Positions 1 through 9,194 of a stretch of DNA of 64,000 nucleotides are shown here, in pieces. This DNA comes from JAQGMV01 sp963828715. Lineage in GTDB: Bacteria; Pseudomonadota; Gammaproteobacteria; Burkholderiales; SG8-41. Under the pieces are notes generated by a model that made no database searches, was not told the origin of the DNA, and saw nothing but the letters and a program-made list of their open reading frames with translations. The position numbers were made by a program, and so were the translations under genes. The DNA is taken from contig CAWHFX010000018.1 in NCBI GenBank assembly GCA_963828715.1, positions 84,046-148,045 of the forward strand. Direction: 5' to 3'. The first letter of the stretch is position 1. The number at the start of each line of letters is the position of its first letter.

Positions 1-60
1 CAGCATCGTGGGCGGCAGCCCCAGTTCTTTAGCGAATTGTGTGACGTTGAGTTGAGCCAT
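1..60 (-). CDS. infB: Translation initiation factor IF-2, N-terminus only
   Basis: The reverse strand from position 60 begins ATG and reads MAQLNVTQFAKELGLPPTML, which matches the start of the IF-2 N-terminal domain in proteobacteria. The rest of the gene lies beyond the window edge. It follows nusA on the same strand after 115 bases, as expected for the rimP-nusA-infB operon. IF-2 is the GTPase that places initiator tRNA on the 30S subunit. Only 20 residues are visible, so the call rests on the match to the start and on gene order. Confidence 0.85.
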   Translation of the reverse strand, partial: MAQLNVTQFAKELGLPPTML

Positions 61-175
61 CAGTCCGTCGATTCCTGCTCTATCGGTACTCGCATACGGC
101 GCCGCGAGGCGCTTAAGTGGAGATTTAGCGCGGGACGCGGCGGCGAGCCGCCCCGTTCCGACGCGTAGTTGCTCT

Positions 176-1660
176 TTACGCGCTATTTTCAGCAAACCAC
201 GGCGCGCGCGCAGCCATGATCAGCGTTTTGGCGCGCTCCGGGTCGAGACCGGTTTCCTCGACCAGATCGTCCGTCGCATAATCCGCAAGCTCCTCCTGGG
301 TGCTCACGCCTTTGGACGCGAGAAGGCGGGCAGTGTCGTTGTCCATGCCTTCCACCTTCATCAGATCTTCGATGTCGTGCTCGACTTTTTCCTCGCTCAC
401 GATCGCCTGCGTGAGCAGCGCGTTGCGCGCGCGGCTGCGCAGCTCGTTCACGGTCGCTTCGTCGAACGACTCGATTTCCAGCATCTCGTTGAGCGGGACG
501 TAGGCAACTTCCTCGAGCGTCGAGAAGCCTTCCTGCACGAGGATGTCCGCGACTTCCTCGTCGACGTCCAGCTTTTCCATGAAGCTCGTCTTGATGCGCG
601 AGGATTCCTCCTCGGTCTTTTTCTCGGATTCCTCGAGCGTCATGATGTTGAGCTCCCAGCCCGTGAGCTCACTCGCGAGACGCACGTTCTGGCCGCTGCG
701 GCCGATCGCCTGGGCGAGGTTTTCCTCCTCGACGACGATGTCCATGCTGTGCCTTTCCTCGTCCACCGTGATGCGACTCACTTCGGCCGGCGCCAGCGCA
801 TTGATCACGAACTGCGCAGGATCGGGATTCCACAACACGATGTCCACGCGCTCGCCCGCGAGCTCCGAGGTGACGGCCTGCACGCGCGAGCCGCGCATGC
901 CGACGCAGGTGCCGATCGGGTCGATACGCGGGTCCTTCGAATGAACCGCGATCTTCGCGCGCGAACCCGGGTCGCGCGCCGCGGCCTTGATTTCGAGCAG
1001 ACCGTCTTCGAGCTCCGGCACTTCAAGCTCGAACAGCTTCACCAGGAACTCCGGTGCAGTACGCGAAAGGATCAGTTGCGGGCCGCGGGCGGCGCGGTCG
1101 ATCTTCCAGATGTAGGCGCGACTCCGGTCGCCGATGCGCAGGTTTTCCTTCGGGATCATCTGATCGCGCGGCAGCACCGCTTCGAGACGCCCCGACTCGA
1201 TCAGCGCGTTGCCGCGTTCCATACGCTTGATGACGCCGGTGACGAGACTCTCCTTCCGCGCGAGAAAGTCATTCAGGATCTGCTCGCGCTCCGCATCGCG
1301 AATCTTCTGCAGGATCACCTGCTTCGCCGTCTGGGCGCCGATGCGGCCGACTTCCAGATCACCCATCGGCTCTTCGATGTAGTCGCCGAGCTTCGCGTCG
1401 GGCTTCTCTTCCAGTGCCTCGCGCAGCATGTATTGACGCGAAGGTACTTCGAACTCCTCGTCCGGAACGATCTGCCAGCGGCGGAAGAACGAGAAATCGC
1501 CGTTCGCGCGATCGACCGCAGCGCGTACATCGATGTCTTCCTGGAAGCGTTTCTTGGTAGCCGAAGCGAGGGCGAGTTCGAGCGCGCCGAAAACAGTCTC
1601 CTTTTCGACATTCTTCTCGCGCGCCAGCGCGTCCACGAGTAACAGTATTTCCCGGCTCAT
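176..1660 (-). CDS. nusA: Transcription termination/antitermination factor NusA
   Basis: This 494-residue protein has the full NusA layout: an N-terminal RNA polymerase-binding domain starting MSREILLLVDALAREKNV, an S1 domain around residues 135-200, two KH domains in the middle (GTCVGMRGSRVQAV and AIGRSGQNVRLAS) and two C-terminal helix-hairpin-helix repeats of the proteobacterial form. NusA binds the elongating polymerase and modulates pausing, termination and antitermination. I chose the ATG at 1660 because AAGGAG lies just upstream; the open frame continues 22 codons further without family similarity. It lies between rimP and infB in the classical operon. Confidence 0.96.
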   Translation of the reverse strand: MSREILLLVDALAREKNVEKETVFGALELALASATKKRFQEDIDVRAAVDRANGDFSFFRRWQIVPDEEFEVPSRQYMLREALEEKPDAKLGDYIEEPMGDLEVGRIGAQTAKQVILQKIRDAEREQILNDFLARKESLVTGVIKRMERGNALIESGRLEAVLPRDQMIPKENLRIGDRSRAYIWKIDRAARGPQLILSRTAPEFLVKLFELEVPELEDGLLEIKAAARDPGSRAKIAVHSKDPRIDPIGTCVGMRGSRVQAVTSELAGERVDIVLWNPDPAQFVINALAPAEVSRITVDEERHSMDIVVEEENLAQAIGRSGQNVRLASELTGWELNIMTLEESEKKTEEESSRIKTSFMEKLDVDEEVADILVQEGFSTLEEVAYVPLNEMLEIESFDEATVNELRSRARNALLTQAIVSEEKVEHDIEDLMKVEGMDNDTARLLASKGVSTQEELADYATDDLVEETGLDPERAKTLIMAARAPWFAENSA

Positions 1661-1676
1661 TCGAACTCCTTCGGCT

Positions 1677-2129
1677 TCAGATGGCGGGCACCAGCCGCGC
1701 CTTGTCGAGATTGGCGAGATCGACACTCACGATCCGGCCATTCACGTCCAGCTCGACCTTTCCAGCGCGCATCTGGCGCAGCACCCCCACGAAATTTCTT
1801 TGCCCTTCGACCGGCACACGCAATTTGATCCGCGCCTTGTGTCCCGCGAAGCGCACAAAATCCTGCTCTTTCCTGAGCAACCGATCGAGGCCGGGCGACG
1901 AGACTTCCAGCCTCTCGTAATCGATGCCTTCGACCGCGAGCACGCGGCTCAAATGGTTGCTCACCTTTGCGCAGTCATCGACGTTGATTCCGCCTTCCTT
2001 GTCGATGAAGACCCGCAGAAGGCGACCCTTTCCGGACCGCTCGATGTCGACGAGCTCGTAGCCAAGGCCCTGGAGCGTCGTTTCAAGCACTTTCGTGAGA
2101 TCCGCCGTCAATTCCCGCACCACAAACAA
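1677..2129 (-). CDS. rimP: Ribosome maturation factor RimP
   Basis: This protein of about 150 residues has the RimP signature: GYELVDIERSGKGRLLRVFIDKEGG near residues 23-47, then the DDC..VSNHLSRVLAVE and SSPGLDRLL motifs. RimP assists maturation of the 30S subunit. It ends 16 bases before the nusA start and heads the operon. The start is uncertain. The first codon of the frame is TTG at 2127-2129, which sits inside the T-run of a hairpin and has no clear ribosome binding site; GTG codons at 2121 and 2118 or the TTG at 2109 are alternatives. Confidence 0.93.
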   Translation of the reverse strand: MFVVRELTADLTKVLETTLQGLGYELVDIERSGKGRLLRVFIDKEGGINVDDCAKVSNHLSRVLAVEGIDYERLEVSSPGLDRLLRKEQDFVRFAGHKARIKLRVPVEGQRNFVGVLRQMRAGKVELDVNGRIVSVDLANLDKARLVPAI

Positions 2130-2149
2130 AAAATGGGCGAGCCGCCCAT
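2124..2149 (-). terminator. Terminator-like hairpin in the rimP leader
   Basis: On the minus strand a perfect 7-bp stem (ATGGGCG / CGCCCAT, three-base loop, 2133-2149) is followed at once by five T, a G and three T (2124-2132). This is the form of an intrinsic terminator. It lies directly before rimP, and its T-run overlaps the annotated TTG codon, so it may act as a leader attenuator of rimP-nusA-infB. The E. coli counterpart operon is known to be autoregulated through NusA and terminators. The attenuation role here is inference. Confidence 0.55.
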
Positions 2150-2381
2150 CGTTTCCACAGAGCCTTGAAGTGTAACAGGAATCTTCCCGAGTGGAAGATT
2201 CCGGCCGCGGCGGCTCGCTTTGCCCGGCTAAAAAAGGTACCGCGGCTCGATTCGGGAGCAGAGGGAACCCGACCGCGCCGCTCCTCTGTTTCCCCGCCGT
2301 TAGCTCCTTTCCTTCACAGCGCAGGCGTCCGCCTCTCGGCGTCGACCTGGGTCTCTCCCGCTTCCCTTTTCCGTGCCAAGG

Positions 2382-2397
2382 CTGTATATAATTACAG
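2382..2397 (+). promoter_or_regulatory. LexA (SOS) box overlapping the lexA promoter
   Basis: CTGTATATAATTACAG is a perfect CTGT-N8-ACAG operator of the beta/gammaproteobacterial type. It contains TATAAT (2387-2392), a consensus -10 element, so bound LexA would cover the promoter. It lies 14 bases upstream of the lexA start and ahead of imuA and imuB, which implies autorepression and SOS induction of the whole cassette. Confidence 0.93.
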
Positions 2398-2411
2398 CCA
2401 AGGAGGCACTC

Positions 2412-3014
2412 ATGGATGACCTAACTCCGCGCCAGGCGCAAATTCTCAAGCTGATTGAGCGTTATACCGAACGCTCCGGTTTCCCGCCCACTCGCAGCGA
2501 AATCTGCGAAGCGATGGGCTTCAAGTCCCCCAACGCAGCCGAGGAGCACCTGCGGGCGCTCGCGCGGAAGGGCGCCATCGAAATGATTCCGGGCGCGTCG
2601 CGCGGTATACGACTGAAACAGGAGCCGGGAGTTCCCGTTATCGGACGGGTTGCCGCCGGTTCGCCGATTCTCGCGGCCGAACACGTCGAAGCCCGCTACC
2701 AGCTCGATTCGGCGCTTTTTTCGCCCAGCGCCGATTATCTGCTCAAGGTGCGTGGAGCAAGCATGCGCGACGCCGGCATTCTCGACGGCGACCTGCTCGC
2801 GGTTCACCGCACGACCGAATGCCGCTCGGGGCAGATTGTCGTTGCACGCCTGCAGGACGAAGTGACCGTGAAGCGCATTCGCAAACAGCGCGACAAGGTC
2901 GAGCTGATTCCTGAAAACCCGGCGTTTTCCACGCGCGTCGTCGATCTGAAGCGCGAGCCGCTCACCATCGAAGGCATCGCGGTCGGCGTCATTCGCAATG
3001 GACGGATCTTATGA
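2412..3014 (+). CDS. lexA: SOS repressor LexA
   Basis: This 200-residue protein is a full-length LexA. The N-terminal winged helix (LTPRQAQILKLIERY to about residue 65) binds SOS boxes. The self-cleavage bond is Ala82-Gly83 in RVAAGSP, and the catalytic pair is Ser117 (GASM) and Lys154 (VTVKR). RecA filaments trigger self-cleavage and derepress the regulon. I chose the ATG at 2412 because AGGAGG lies at 2401-2406; the frame opens 13 codons earlier inside the promoter. Its 3' end overlaps imuA by 17 bases, implying translational coupling. Confidence 0.97.
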   Translation: MDDLTPRQAQILKLIERYTERSGFPPTRSEICEAMGFKSPNAAEEHLRALARKGAIEMIPGASRGIRLKQEPGVPVIGRVAAGSPILAAEHVEARYQLDSALFSPSADYLLKVRGASMRDAGILDGDLLAVHRTTECRSGQIVVARLQDEVTVKRIRKQRDKVELIPENPAFSTRVVDLKREPLTIEGIAVGVIRNGRIL

Positions 3015-3714
3015 ACGCAACGGCTCACGCACGGAGTACCCCGCGCTCGACGCAGTGCTCAACCATCCCGCCCTCTGGCGCGGCAGCGAGTGCGTACGCG
3101 TTGCACCGAGCGTTTCGACCGGCTTCGCCGAGGTCGACGTGGAACTGCCCGGCAGCGGCTGGCCGGCGGGTGCGATTACTGAAATCTACGCTGAGCGCAC
3201 CGGCGTTGGCGAAGTGCAACTCACCATGCCCGCTGTGGCCCGACTCACGCAAAGCGGCCGCTGGGTGACGGTCGTCGCGCCTTTGCACGTGCTCTATGCG
3301 CCGGCGCTTGCGGCTCACGGCGTCAATCTCGAACGGCTTCTGCTGGTCGAAACCAGAACGGCACACGATAACGTCTGGGCGTGCGAGCAGGCGCTGCGGT
3401 CACCCTGCTGCGGCGCGGTGCTCATGTGGCAGGACCATCTCGACGAACGCTCGGTGCGCCGACTGCAGCTTGCGGCCGAAAGCGCCGGCAGCACGCTCTT
3501 TCTGTTTCGTTCGGCGCGCGTCACACCGGCGTCGCCCGCGGCACTGCGGCTGCACGTGTCGCGCGCGGACAACCGGACGATCGTGCGCATCCTTAAACGG
3601 CGAGGCGGTGGATTGCCTGCGCCGATCGCGCTCGATCTGCATGGCCGATTTGCACGGCGCAGGAAGCCCGCGCTGCTGCGCGAACGCGCGCCAGTCCTCG
3701 AGTCCTTCGCGTAA
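2998..3714 (+). CDS. imuA: Translesion mutagenesis accessory protein ImuA
   Basis: This 238-residue protein resembles the RecA-like ImuA (SulA/RecA-related) of betaproteobacteria, with the typical lead-in PALWRG, ELPGSGWPAGAITEIYA and a C-terminal basic stretch. ImuA works with ImuB and DnaE2 in damage-induced mutagenesis. It lacks a canonical Walker A motif, which is common in the family. It starts inside the lexA 3' end, and imuB follows 30 bases later, so all are probably induced from the same SOS promoter. Confidence 0.85.
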   Translation: MDGSYERNGSRTEYPALDAVLNHPALWRGSECVRVAPSVSTGFAEVDVELPGSGWPAGAITEIYAERTGVGEVQLTMPAVARLTQSGRWVTVVAPLHVLYAPALAAHGVNLERLLLVETRTAHDNVWACEQALRSPCCGAVLMWQDHLDERSVRRLQLAAESAGSTLFLFRSARVTPASPAALRLHVSRADNRTIVRILKRRGGGLPAPIALDLHGRFARRRKPALLRERAPVLESFA

Positions 3715-3744
3715 ATACGCGCGTTTCTTCCGGTCCGATGAGCC

Positions 3745-5187
3745 ATGTTGTGGCTGGCGCTTCGCTTTCCCCTGCTGCCGCTGGAAGTCTACGCACGCGC
3801 GCAGCGCACGCTCGATCCGCTCGCGGTAACCACAACGACCGGCAGCCGCTCCGAAGTCATCGCATGTAACGAAGCTGCATCGAAATGCGGTGTCAGGCCC
3901 GGCATGCCGGTCGCGGCCGCCTCGGCACTCGCATCCGATCTGGACGTCGTGCCGCGCGATCCGATGGCCGAACGAGCCGCACTGGAACGCATTGCAGGAT
4001 GGGCGCATCAGTTCACGCCTGTAGTCGCGATTGCGGAGCCGGCCGAGCTGCTCCTCGAAATCGAAGGCTCGCTCGCGTTTTACGGCGGGCTCACGCGCCT
4101 GTGGAATGCGATCGTGGAAGGCATGAGCACACTGGGCTATGCCGCATCGATCGCATGTGCGCCCACGCCACTCGCGGCGCAATGGTTCGCGCGCGCCGGT
4201 CTCGCGGTCCGCCTGCGTCACGCGGATGCGTTACGCGCGAGTCTTCCGGACCTGCCTGTGGCCGTGATGGACGTCGATCCTGAAGCGCAGATGCTTTTAC
4301 ACAACGTCGGCGCGACGACGATCGCCGATTGCCTGAAGCTTCCGCGAGACGGTCTTGCACGGCGCCTCGGCCCGGATTTCTTGGACGACCTCGACCGTGC
4401 GCTGGGCCGTCTGCCCGATCCGCGACGTCTGTTCACGCCGCCGGTGGTGTTCGAAGCCACCCAGCCTCTGCCCGCACCCGCGCGTGAAGCCGAAATGCTG
4501 CTCTTCTGCGCGCGACGCATGCTCGTCGAGCTGTGCGGCTATCTTGCCGCGACTGAGCGCGGCGTGCAGCGGCTCGCGTTCCGCTTTGCGCACGATCGCC
4601 GGGAACCCACCCGTATCACGCTCGCTCTCGTTCAGGCCACGCGCGACCCGGACCATCTCACGAACGTGCTGCGCGAGCGCCTCGATCGCACGGCCCTGCC
4701 CTGTGCGGCGACCGAGATCTCGCTCGAGAGCGAGCTCATGCTTCCACTCGCGCGTGAAAGTCAGTCGTTTCTGCCGGATGCCGGCCGGCATGCGGAAGCG
4801 GCCGCGCAATTGATCGAGCGATTGCGCGCGCGCCTGGGCGAGAAAGCGGTGACGGGCCTCACGCGCTGTTCCGACCACCGCCCGGAACGCGCCTGGCGCG
4901 TGTGCGAACCGGGAAGCGGGGATGCCGGAAGCGTGAGCGCATTGGGGCGCCGTCCGCTGTGGCTGCTCGCACACCCGCGACCGCTGCCCGAAACCGGCGA
5001 GGTGCCGTATTACGACGGCAAGCTCGACCTCCTTGTCGGACCCGAACGCATCGAAACGGGCTGGTGGGACGGCAACGACGTGATGCGCGACTACTTCGTC
5101 GCTGCGAATGCCGAAGATGCATTGCTGTGGATCTATCGCGAGCGCGCGAGCGGCGGCCGGTGGTTTCTGCATGGTTTTTTCGCCTAG
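3745..5187 (+). CDS. imuB: Y-family polymerase-like protein ImuB
   Basis: This 480-residue Y-family DNA polymerase homologue starts MLWLALRFPLLPLEVYAR, the usual ImuB start, where catalytic polymerases carry an acidic residue. It has a little-finger-type C-terminal half and ends GGRWFLHGFFA, as ImuB proteins do. Known family members lack the catalytic acidic residues and act as the beta-clamp-binding hub that brings ImuA and DnaE2 to lesions. It lies between imuA and dnaE2 and is intact, unlike dnaE2. Confidence 0.92.
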   Translation: MLWLALRFPLLPLEVYARAQRTLDPLAVTTTTGSRSEVIACNEAASKCGVRPGMPVAAASALASDLDVVPRDPMAERAALERIAGWAHQFTPVVAIAEPAELLLEIEGSLAFYGGLTRLWNAIVEGMSTLGYAASIACAPTPLAAQWFARAGLAVRLRHADALRASLPDLPVAVMDVDPEAQMLLHNVGATTIADCLKLPRDGLARRLGPDFLDDLDRALGRLPDPRRLFTPPVVFEATQPLPAPAREAEMLLFCARRMLVELCGYLAATERGVQRLAFRFAHDRREPTRITLALVQATRDPDHLTNVLRERLDRTALPCAATEISLESELMLPLARESQSFLPDAGRHAEAAAQLIERLRARLGEKAVTGLTRCSDHRPERAWRVCEPGSGDAGSVSALGRRPLWLLAHPRPLPETGEVPYYDGKLDLLVGPERIETGWWDGNDVMRDYFVAANAEDALLWIYRERASGGRWFLHGFFA

Positions 5188-5191
5188 CTGA

Positions 5192-5300
5192 TTCCCCTCA
5201 CCCTAGCCCGCCCCGACCGCTCCGCTCCCCCATGCACGGAAGAGGAGAGTTTTAATCACCCGTCACCTCAGTCACCCATCACTGCGTCAACGCTGCCGAT
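5192..5300. repeat. Dispersed repeat between imuB and dnaE2
   Basis: The spacer holds a CCCCTCACCCT-type block, a GGAAGAGGAGAG block and then a TTTTAATCACCCGTCACC-type TCACCCGTCAC run. The same blocks in the same order recur at 7861-7967 inside dnaE2, and the TCACCCGTCAC part recurs at 5803-5873. The first part resembles the GGGGAGAGGG palindromic repeats common in proteobacterial spacers. Confidence 0.7.
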
Positions 5301-5802
5301 CTGGTCACTCTTCATTCCTTCACTCCTTCACGGTTCTTCCGGTGCTTCCCGCCTACGCCGAGCTTCACTGCCTCACGAACTTCAGCTTTCTTCGCGGCGC
5401 GTCGCATCCCGAGGAACTGGTGGAACGCGCGCACGCGCTCGGCTACGCGGCACTCGCGATCACGGACGAATGCTCGGTCGCGGGTGTGGTGCGCGCCTAC
5501 ATCGAGGCCAAAAAACATGGCCTGAAAATAATCGTCGGCACCGAAGTACAAGATCGAGAACGGTCCGAGGCTCGTGCTGCTCGCCACCGACCGCGCGGGC
5601 TACGGCCGCATGTGCGCATTGATCACGAAAGCGCGCATGCGTACGCCCGAAAGGAACATACCGGCTCGAAACGAGCGATCTCGACGACGGACTCGAAGGG
5701 TGCCTCGTGATCCTCGTGCCGGACGGTTCGGTTGAATCGGAAACGGACGGCGGCAGGATCGATGGCGAGCCATCCGAATGCGACTCGAGCGCGCGCTCTG
5801 CC

Positions 5803-5873
5803 ACGCCCGTCACCCGTCACTCGTCACCCGTCACCGGTCACCCGTCAATCGCCGCTCACCACTCGTCACTCGA
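5803..5873. repeat. TCACCCGTCAC-rich repeat inside dnaE2
   Basis: A run of degenerate CCCGTCACTCGTCACC units lies within the dnaE2 reading frame that is open from about 5647 to 5945, where it is read as TPVTRHSSPVTGHPSIAAHHSS. It sits in a linker before RRFPGRAWIAVEL, where other DnaE2 proteins have variable sequence. The repeat itself does not break the local frame. Confidence 0.7.
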
Positions 5874-7860
5874 CTCTGCGCGTCTTATCGCGCGACGTTT
5901 TCCGGGTCGCGCATGGATCGCGGTCGAGCTTGTGTCGGGCGCGAACGATGCGCGCACAGCTCGAAAACCTGCGCGCGCTTGCGCACGAGTCGGGCCTGCC
6001 GCTCGTCGCGGCGGGGGACGTGCACATGCACGTGCGCTCGCGCCGCGCGCTGCAGGACGTGCTCACGGCGATACGGCTCGGCGTGCCGGTGCGCGCCGCC
6101 GGCGACGCGCTGTATCCCAACGGCGAGCGCCATCTGCGGCGCCGCGCGCGTATCGCGGCGCTCTACGATAGCGATCTCATCGACGCAGAGCGTGCGCATC
6201 GCGGAACGCTGCCAGTTCGACCTCGGCACGCTGCGCTACGAATATCCCGCCGAGCTCGTGCCCGCGGGCGAAACACCGGTAAGTCATCTGCGCAAGCTGA
6301 CCGAAGCAGGCCTCGCGCGCCGCTTTCCCGACGGCGCAACGCCCGCGATACGCGAGCTCGTCGAGCACGAGCTCGCGCTGATCGCCGAGCTCGCAGTACG
6401 AGCATTTCTTTCTGACCGTGCACGATCTCGTGCACTTCGCGCGGCAGGAGAACATCCTGTGCCAGGGACGCGGCTCGGCCGCGAATTCGGCGGTGTGTTA
6501 CTGCCTCGGCATCACCGAAGTCGATCCGGTGCGCATGAACGGACTGTTCGAACGGTTCGTTTCGCGCGAGCGCAACGAGCCGCCGGATATCGACGTCGAT
6601 TTCGAGCATCAGCGGCGCGAGGAAGTCGTGCAGTACGTCTACCGCAAGTACGGGCGCGAACGCGCCGCCATCGCAGCGACCGTGGTGTGCTATCGCCCGC
6701 GCAGCGCGGTGCGCGACGTCGGCAAAGCGCTCGGGCTCGATCTCGCCGCAGGTCGATCGTCTCGCGAAATCGCTCACCTGGTGGGACAGCCGCTTCGCGA
6801 TTCGCCGAGCGCTTGCGCGAAGCGCGGCTTCGATCCGGAAAGCCGCGTCATGCGCCAGCTGGTCGGGCTCGTCGCGACGCTCGTCGGCTTTCCGCGCCAT
6901 CTCTCGCAGCACGTCGGCGGCTTCGTGATCTCACGCGGGCCGCTTGCCGAGCTCGTGCCGATCGAGAACGCGGCGATGCCCGAGCGCAGCGTCATCCAGT
7001 GGGACAAGGACGATCTCGACGCGCTGCGGCTGCTCAAGGTCGACGTGCTCGCGCTCGGCATGCTGTCGGTGATACGCCGCGCGCTCGAGCTCATCGATCC
7101 CGGCAGGACAGCGGCCGACACGATGGCCGCCATCATCGCGCGTCCGGACGACGACCAGAGGTGTACGACATGATCCGCGCCGCCGACACGATCGGCGTGT
7201 TCCAGATCGAATCGCGCGCGCAGATGTCGATGCTGCCGCGACTGCAGCCGCGGGAGTTCTACGATCTCGTGATCGAGGTCGCGATCGTGCGGCCCGGGCC
7301 CGATCCAGGGCGACATGGTGCATCCGTATCTGCAAGCGCAAGCAGGGTCTCGAGCCGGTGAGTTATCCCGTCGGAAGCCGTAAGCAAGGTGCTCGAGCGA
7401 ACGCTCGGCGTGCCGATTTTCCAGGAGCAGGTGATGCAGCTCGCGATGGTGGCGGCCGGTTTCACGCCGGGCGAAGCCGATCAGCTTCGGCGCGCGATGG
7501 CGGCGTGGCGGCGCAAGGGCGGTCTCGAGCCGTTCGAAGCGAGATTGCGATCGACGGCATGCTCGCGAACGGCTACGCCGAGGCTTTCGCCGAACGCGAT
7601 CTTTCACCAGATCCGCGGCTTCGGCGAGTACGGCTTTCCCGAGTCGCACTCGGCGAGCTTCGCGCTTGCTCGCGTACGTGTCGGCGTGGCTCAAGTATCA
7701 CGAGCCCGCCGCATTTCTCGCCGCGCTGCTGAACAGCCAGCCGATGGGCTTCTATTCGCCTTCGGTGCTGGTCCAGGATGCACGCCGTCATGGCGTCGAA
7801 GTGCGGCCGGTCGACGTGATGGTGAGCGAATGGGACTGCACGCTGGAGCCGCTCGCGTCA

Positions 7861-7967
7861 CCCCCTCACCCTGACCCTCTCCCGCGGCACGGGGAGAGGG
7901 CAAGTTTTCATCACTCGTGCGACCCGTCACTCATCACTCGTCACCCGCCACCCGTCAGCCCTCAGCA
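7861..7967. repeat. Palindromic plus TCACCCGTCAC repeat inside dnaE2
   Basis: This stretch carries CCCCTCACCCTGACCCTCTC, GGGGAGAGGG and then CATCACTCGTGCGACCCGTC-type units. It lies exactly between VSEWDCTLEP and AVRLGLRMVKGLS, which are close together in DnaE2 proteins I know. It is therefore an inserted copy of the repeat also seen at 5192-5300. The two flanking coding pieces are in different frames. Confidence 0.75.
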
Positions 7968-8763
7968 GTGCGACTGGGTCTGCGCATGGTGAAAGGACTC
8001 AGCAAGCACGGTGCGCTGCGGCTCGTGCAGGCACGCGAAACGCAGCCGTTCGCGGACGTAGCGGATCTTGCGCGGCGGGCGGCGCTCAATCGCCGCGATC
8101 TTGCCAATCTCGCCTCGGCCGCTGCGCTTCGCACGCTCGCCGGCCATCGGCGTCAGGCGCACTGGCTCGTCGCCGGCACGATTCGCGCGGATGCGCTCCT
8201 GTCCGACGCGCCGGTGCACGAGACGCTGCCGCTTTTCCCTGCGCCGCAGGAAGGCGAAGACATCGTTGCGGACTATCGCAGCCTCGGGCTCACGCTCGGG
8301 CGCCATCCGCTCGCGCTGCTGCGCCAGCGTCTTACGCGCATGCGGGTTGCGAGCGCGGAAGAATTGAAGACGATGCCGAATGGAAAACGCGCCCGAACGG
8401 CCGGCATCGTGACCTGCCGGCAGCGCCCCGGAACGGCACAAGGCGTCATTTTCGTGACGCTCGAGGACGAGACCGGCTATACGAACGTGATCGTCTGGAA
8501 CGATCTCGTCGAACGCCAGCGCAGAGAATTGCTCGGCGCGCGCCTGCTGGGCGTCGAAGGCTTCATGCAGAAGGAAGGCGGCGTCATCCACCTCGTCGCG
8601 CGCCGACTGTTCGATCACAGCAGGCTGCTCGGACGGCTGGTGACGGAATCGCGGGATTTTCACTGATTCTGCGACCAGCGCACCCAGCGACTATCGTCCC
8701 AGAATGCGGCTAAGGTCCAATGTGCCTCGCCCGACTGCGGCTTTACGCTTACACGCTTCATGC

Positions 8764-8804
8764 ACTTGGTGAGACAGCTTGGTGAGACAGACTTGGTGAG
8801 ACAG
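8764..8804 (+). repeat. Triple 13-14 bp tandem repeat before a small gene
   Basis: The unit (A)CTTGGTGAGACAG occurs three times in a row, just before the GGAGG (8809-8813) and the ATG (8820) of the small exported protein. It lies in the presumed 5' leader. Confidence 0.85.
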
Positions 8805-8819
8805 ATCTGGAGGCAGAAC

Positions 8820-9089
8820 ATGAGCATGGGTAAACGCGGATTCCTGGCGATCGCGCCGGCGCTCGTCGCCGTCGGCTTGCTGGCGGCACCCGTGTCCGGC
8901 AACGCCGCGACAGACAACGCGCGGGAGCGTCGCGACGGTCGTGACACCCGGCAGGACACCCGACAGGGCGGCCGTAACGAGAAGGTCGATTGCCGCCAGG
9001 CGGATCAGAAGAACAACTCCGAGTGCCGCCAGGAATTCCGGGATGACAAGCAGGAGGGGCGCCAGGAGGCCCGCGACATCAAGTACTAA
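8820..9089 (+). CDS. Small exported protein rich in Arg, Asp and Gln
   Basis: This 89-residue protein starts MSMGKRGF and has a signal peptide (hydrophobic AIAPALVAVGLLAAPVSGNAA, likely cleaved after about residue 31). The mature part is highly polar with repeated DTRQDTRQGGR-like motifs and two Cys. I do not recognise a family. The start at 8820 is supported by GGAGG six bases upstream. It is convergent with def and stands alone. It could be a periplasmic protein, but no function can be assigned. Confidence 0.6.
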   Translation: MSMGKRGFLAIAPALVAVGLLAAPVSGNAATDNARERRDGRDTRQDTRQGGRNEKVDCRQADQKNNSECRQEFRDDKQEGRQEARDIKY

Positions 9090-9194
9090 CCAGTCCAGCC
9101 GTTCGAAGCTCGAGCAATCAACCCTCGAGCTGTTGCATCCCGGGGACGATCCCGTGCGCGATGGCGTTGCGCCTCCCGCCTGGCGCTTTCCGCC

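Larger units (their letters stand above)
5342..8666 (+). pseudogene. dnaE2: Error-prone DNA polymerase DnaE2, many frameshifts
   Basis: The three forward frames in turn encode a nearly complete DnaE2. Visible pieces include the PHP domain (AYAELHCLTNFSFLRGASHPEE, then LPLVAAGDVHMH), the polymerase core (GRGSAANSAVCYCLGITEVDP, PPDIDVDFEHQRREEV), GVPIFQEQVMQLAM, and the C-terminal OB-fold part (GIVTCRQRPGTAQGV). At least twelve one-base shifts break the frame, for example near 5548, 5646, 5945, 6190, 6400, 7165, 7308, 7375 and 7665, but no in-frame stop interrupts the conserved pieces. Either the decay is very recent or the sequence has errors. The GTG at 5342 is the family-consistent start. 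DnaE2 is the polymerase of the ImuA/ImuB mutasome. Confidence 0.85.

Noticed and set aside
377..1642. 421-codon open frame on the plus strand opposite nusA
   Set aside because: Shadow frame caused by strong GC bias at third positions; nusA on the other strand explains the region.
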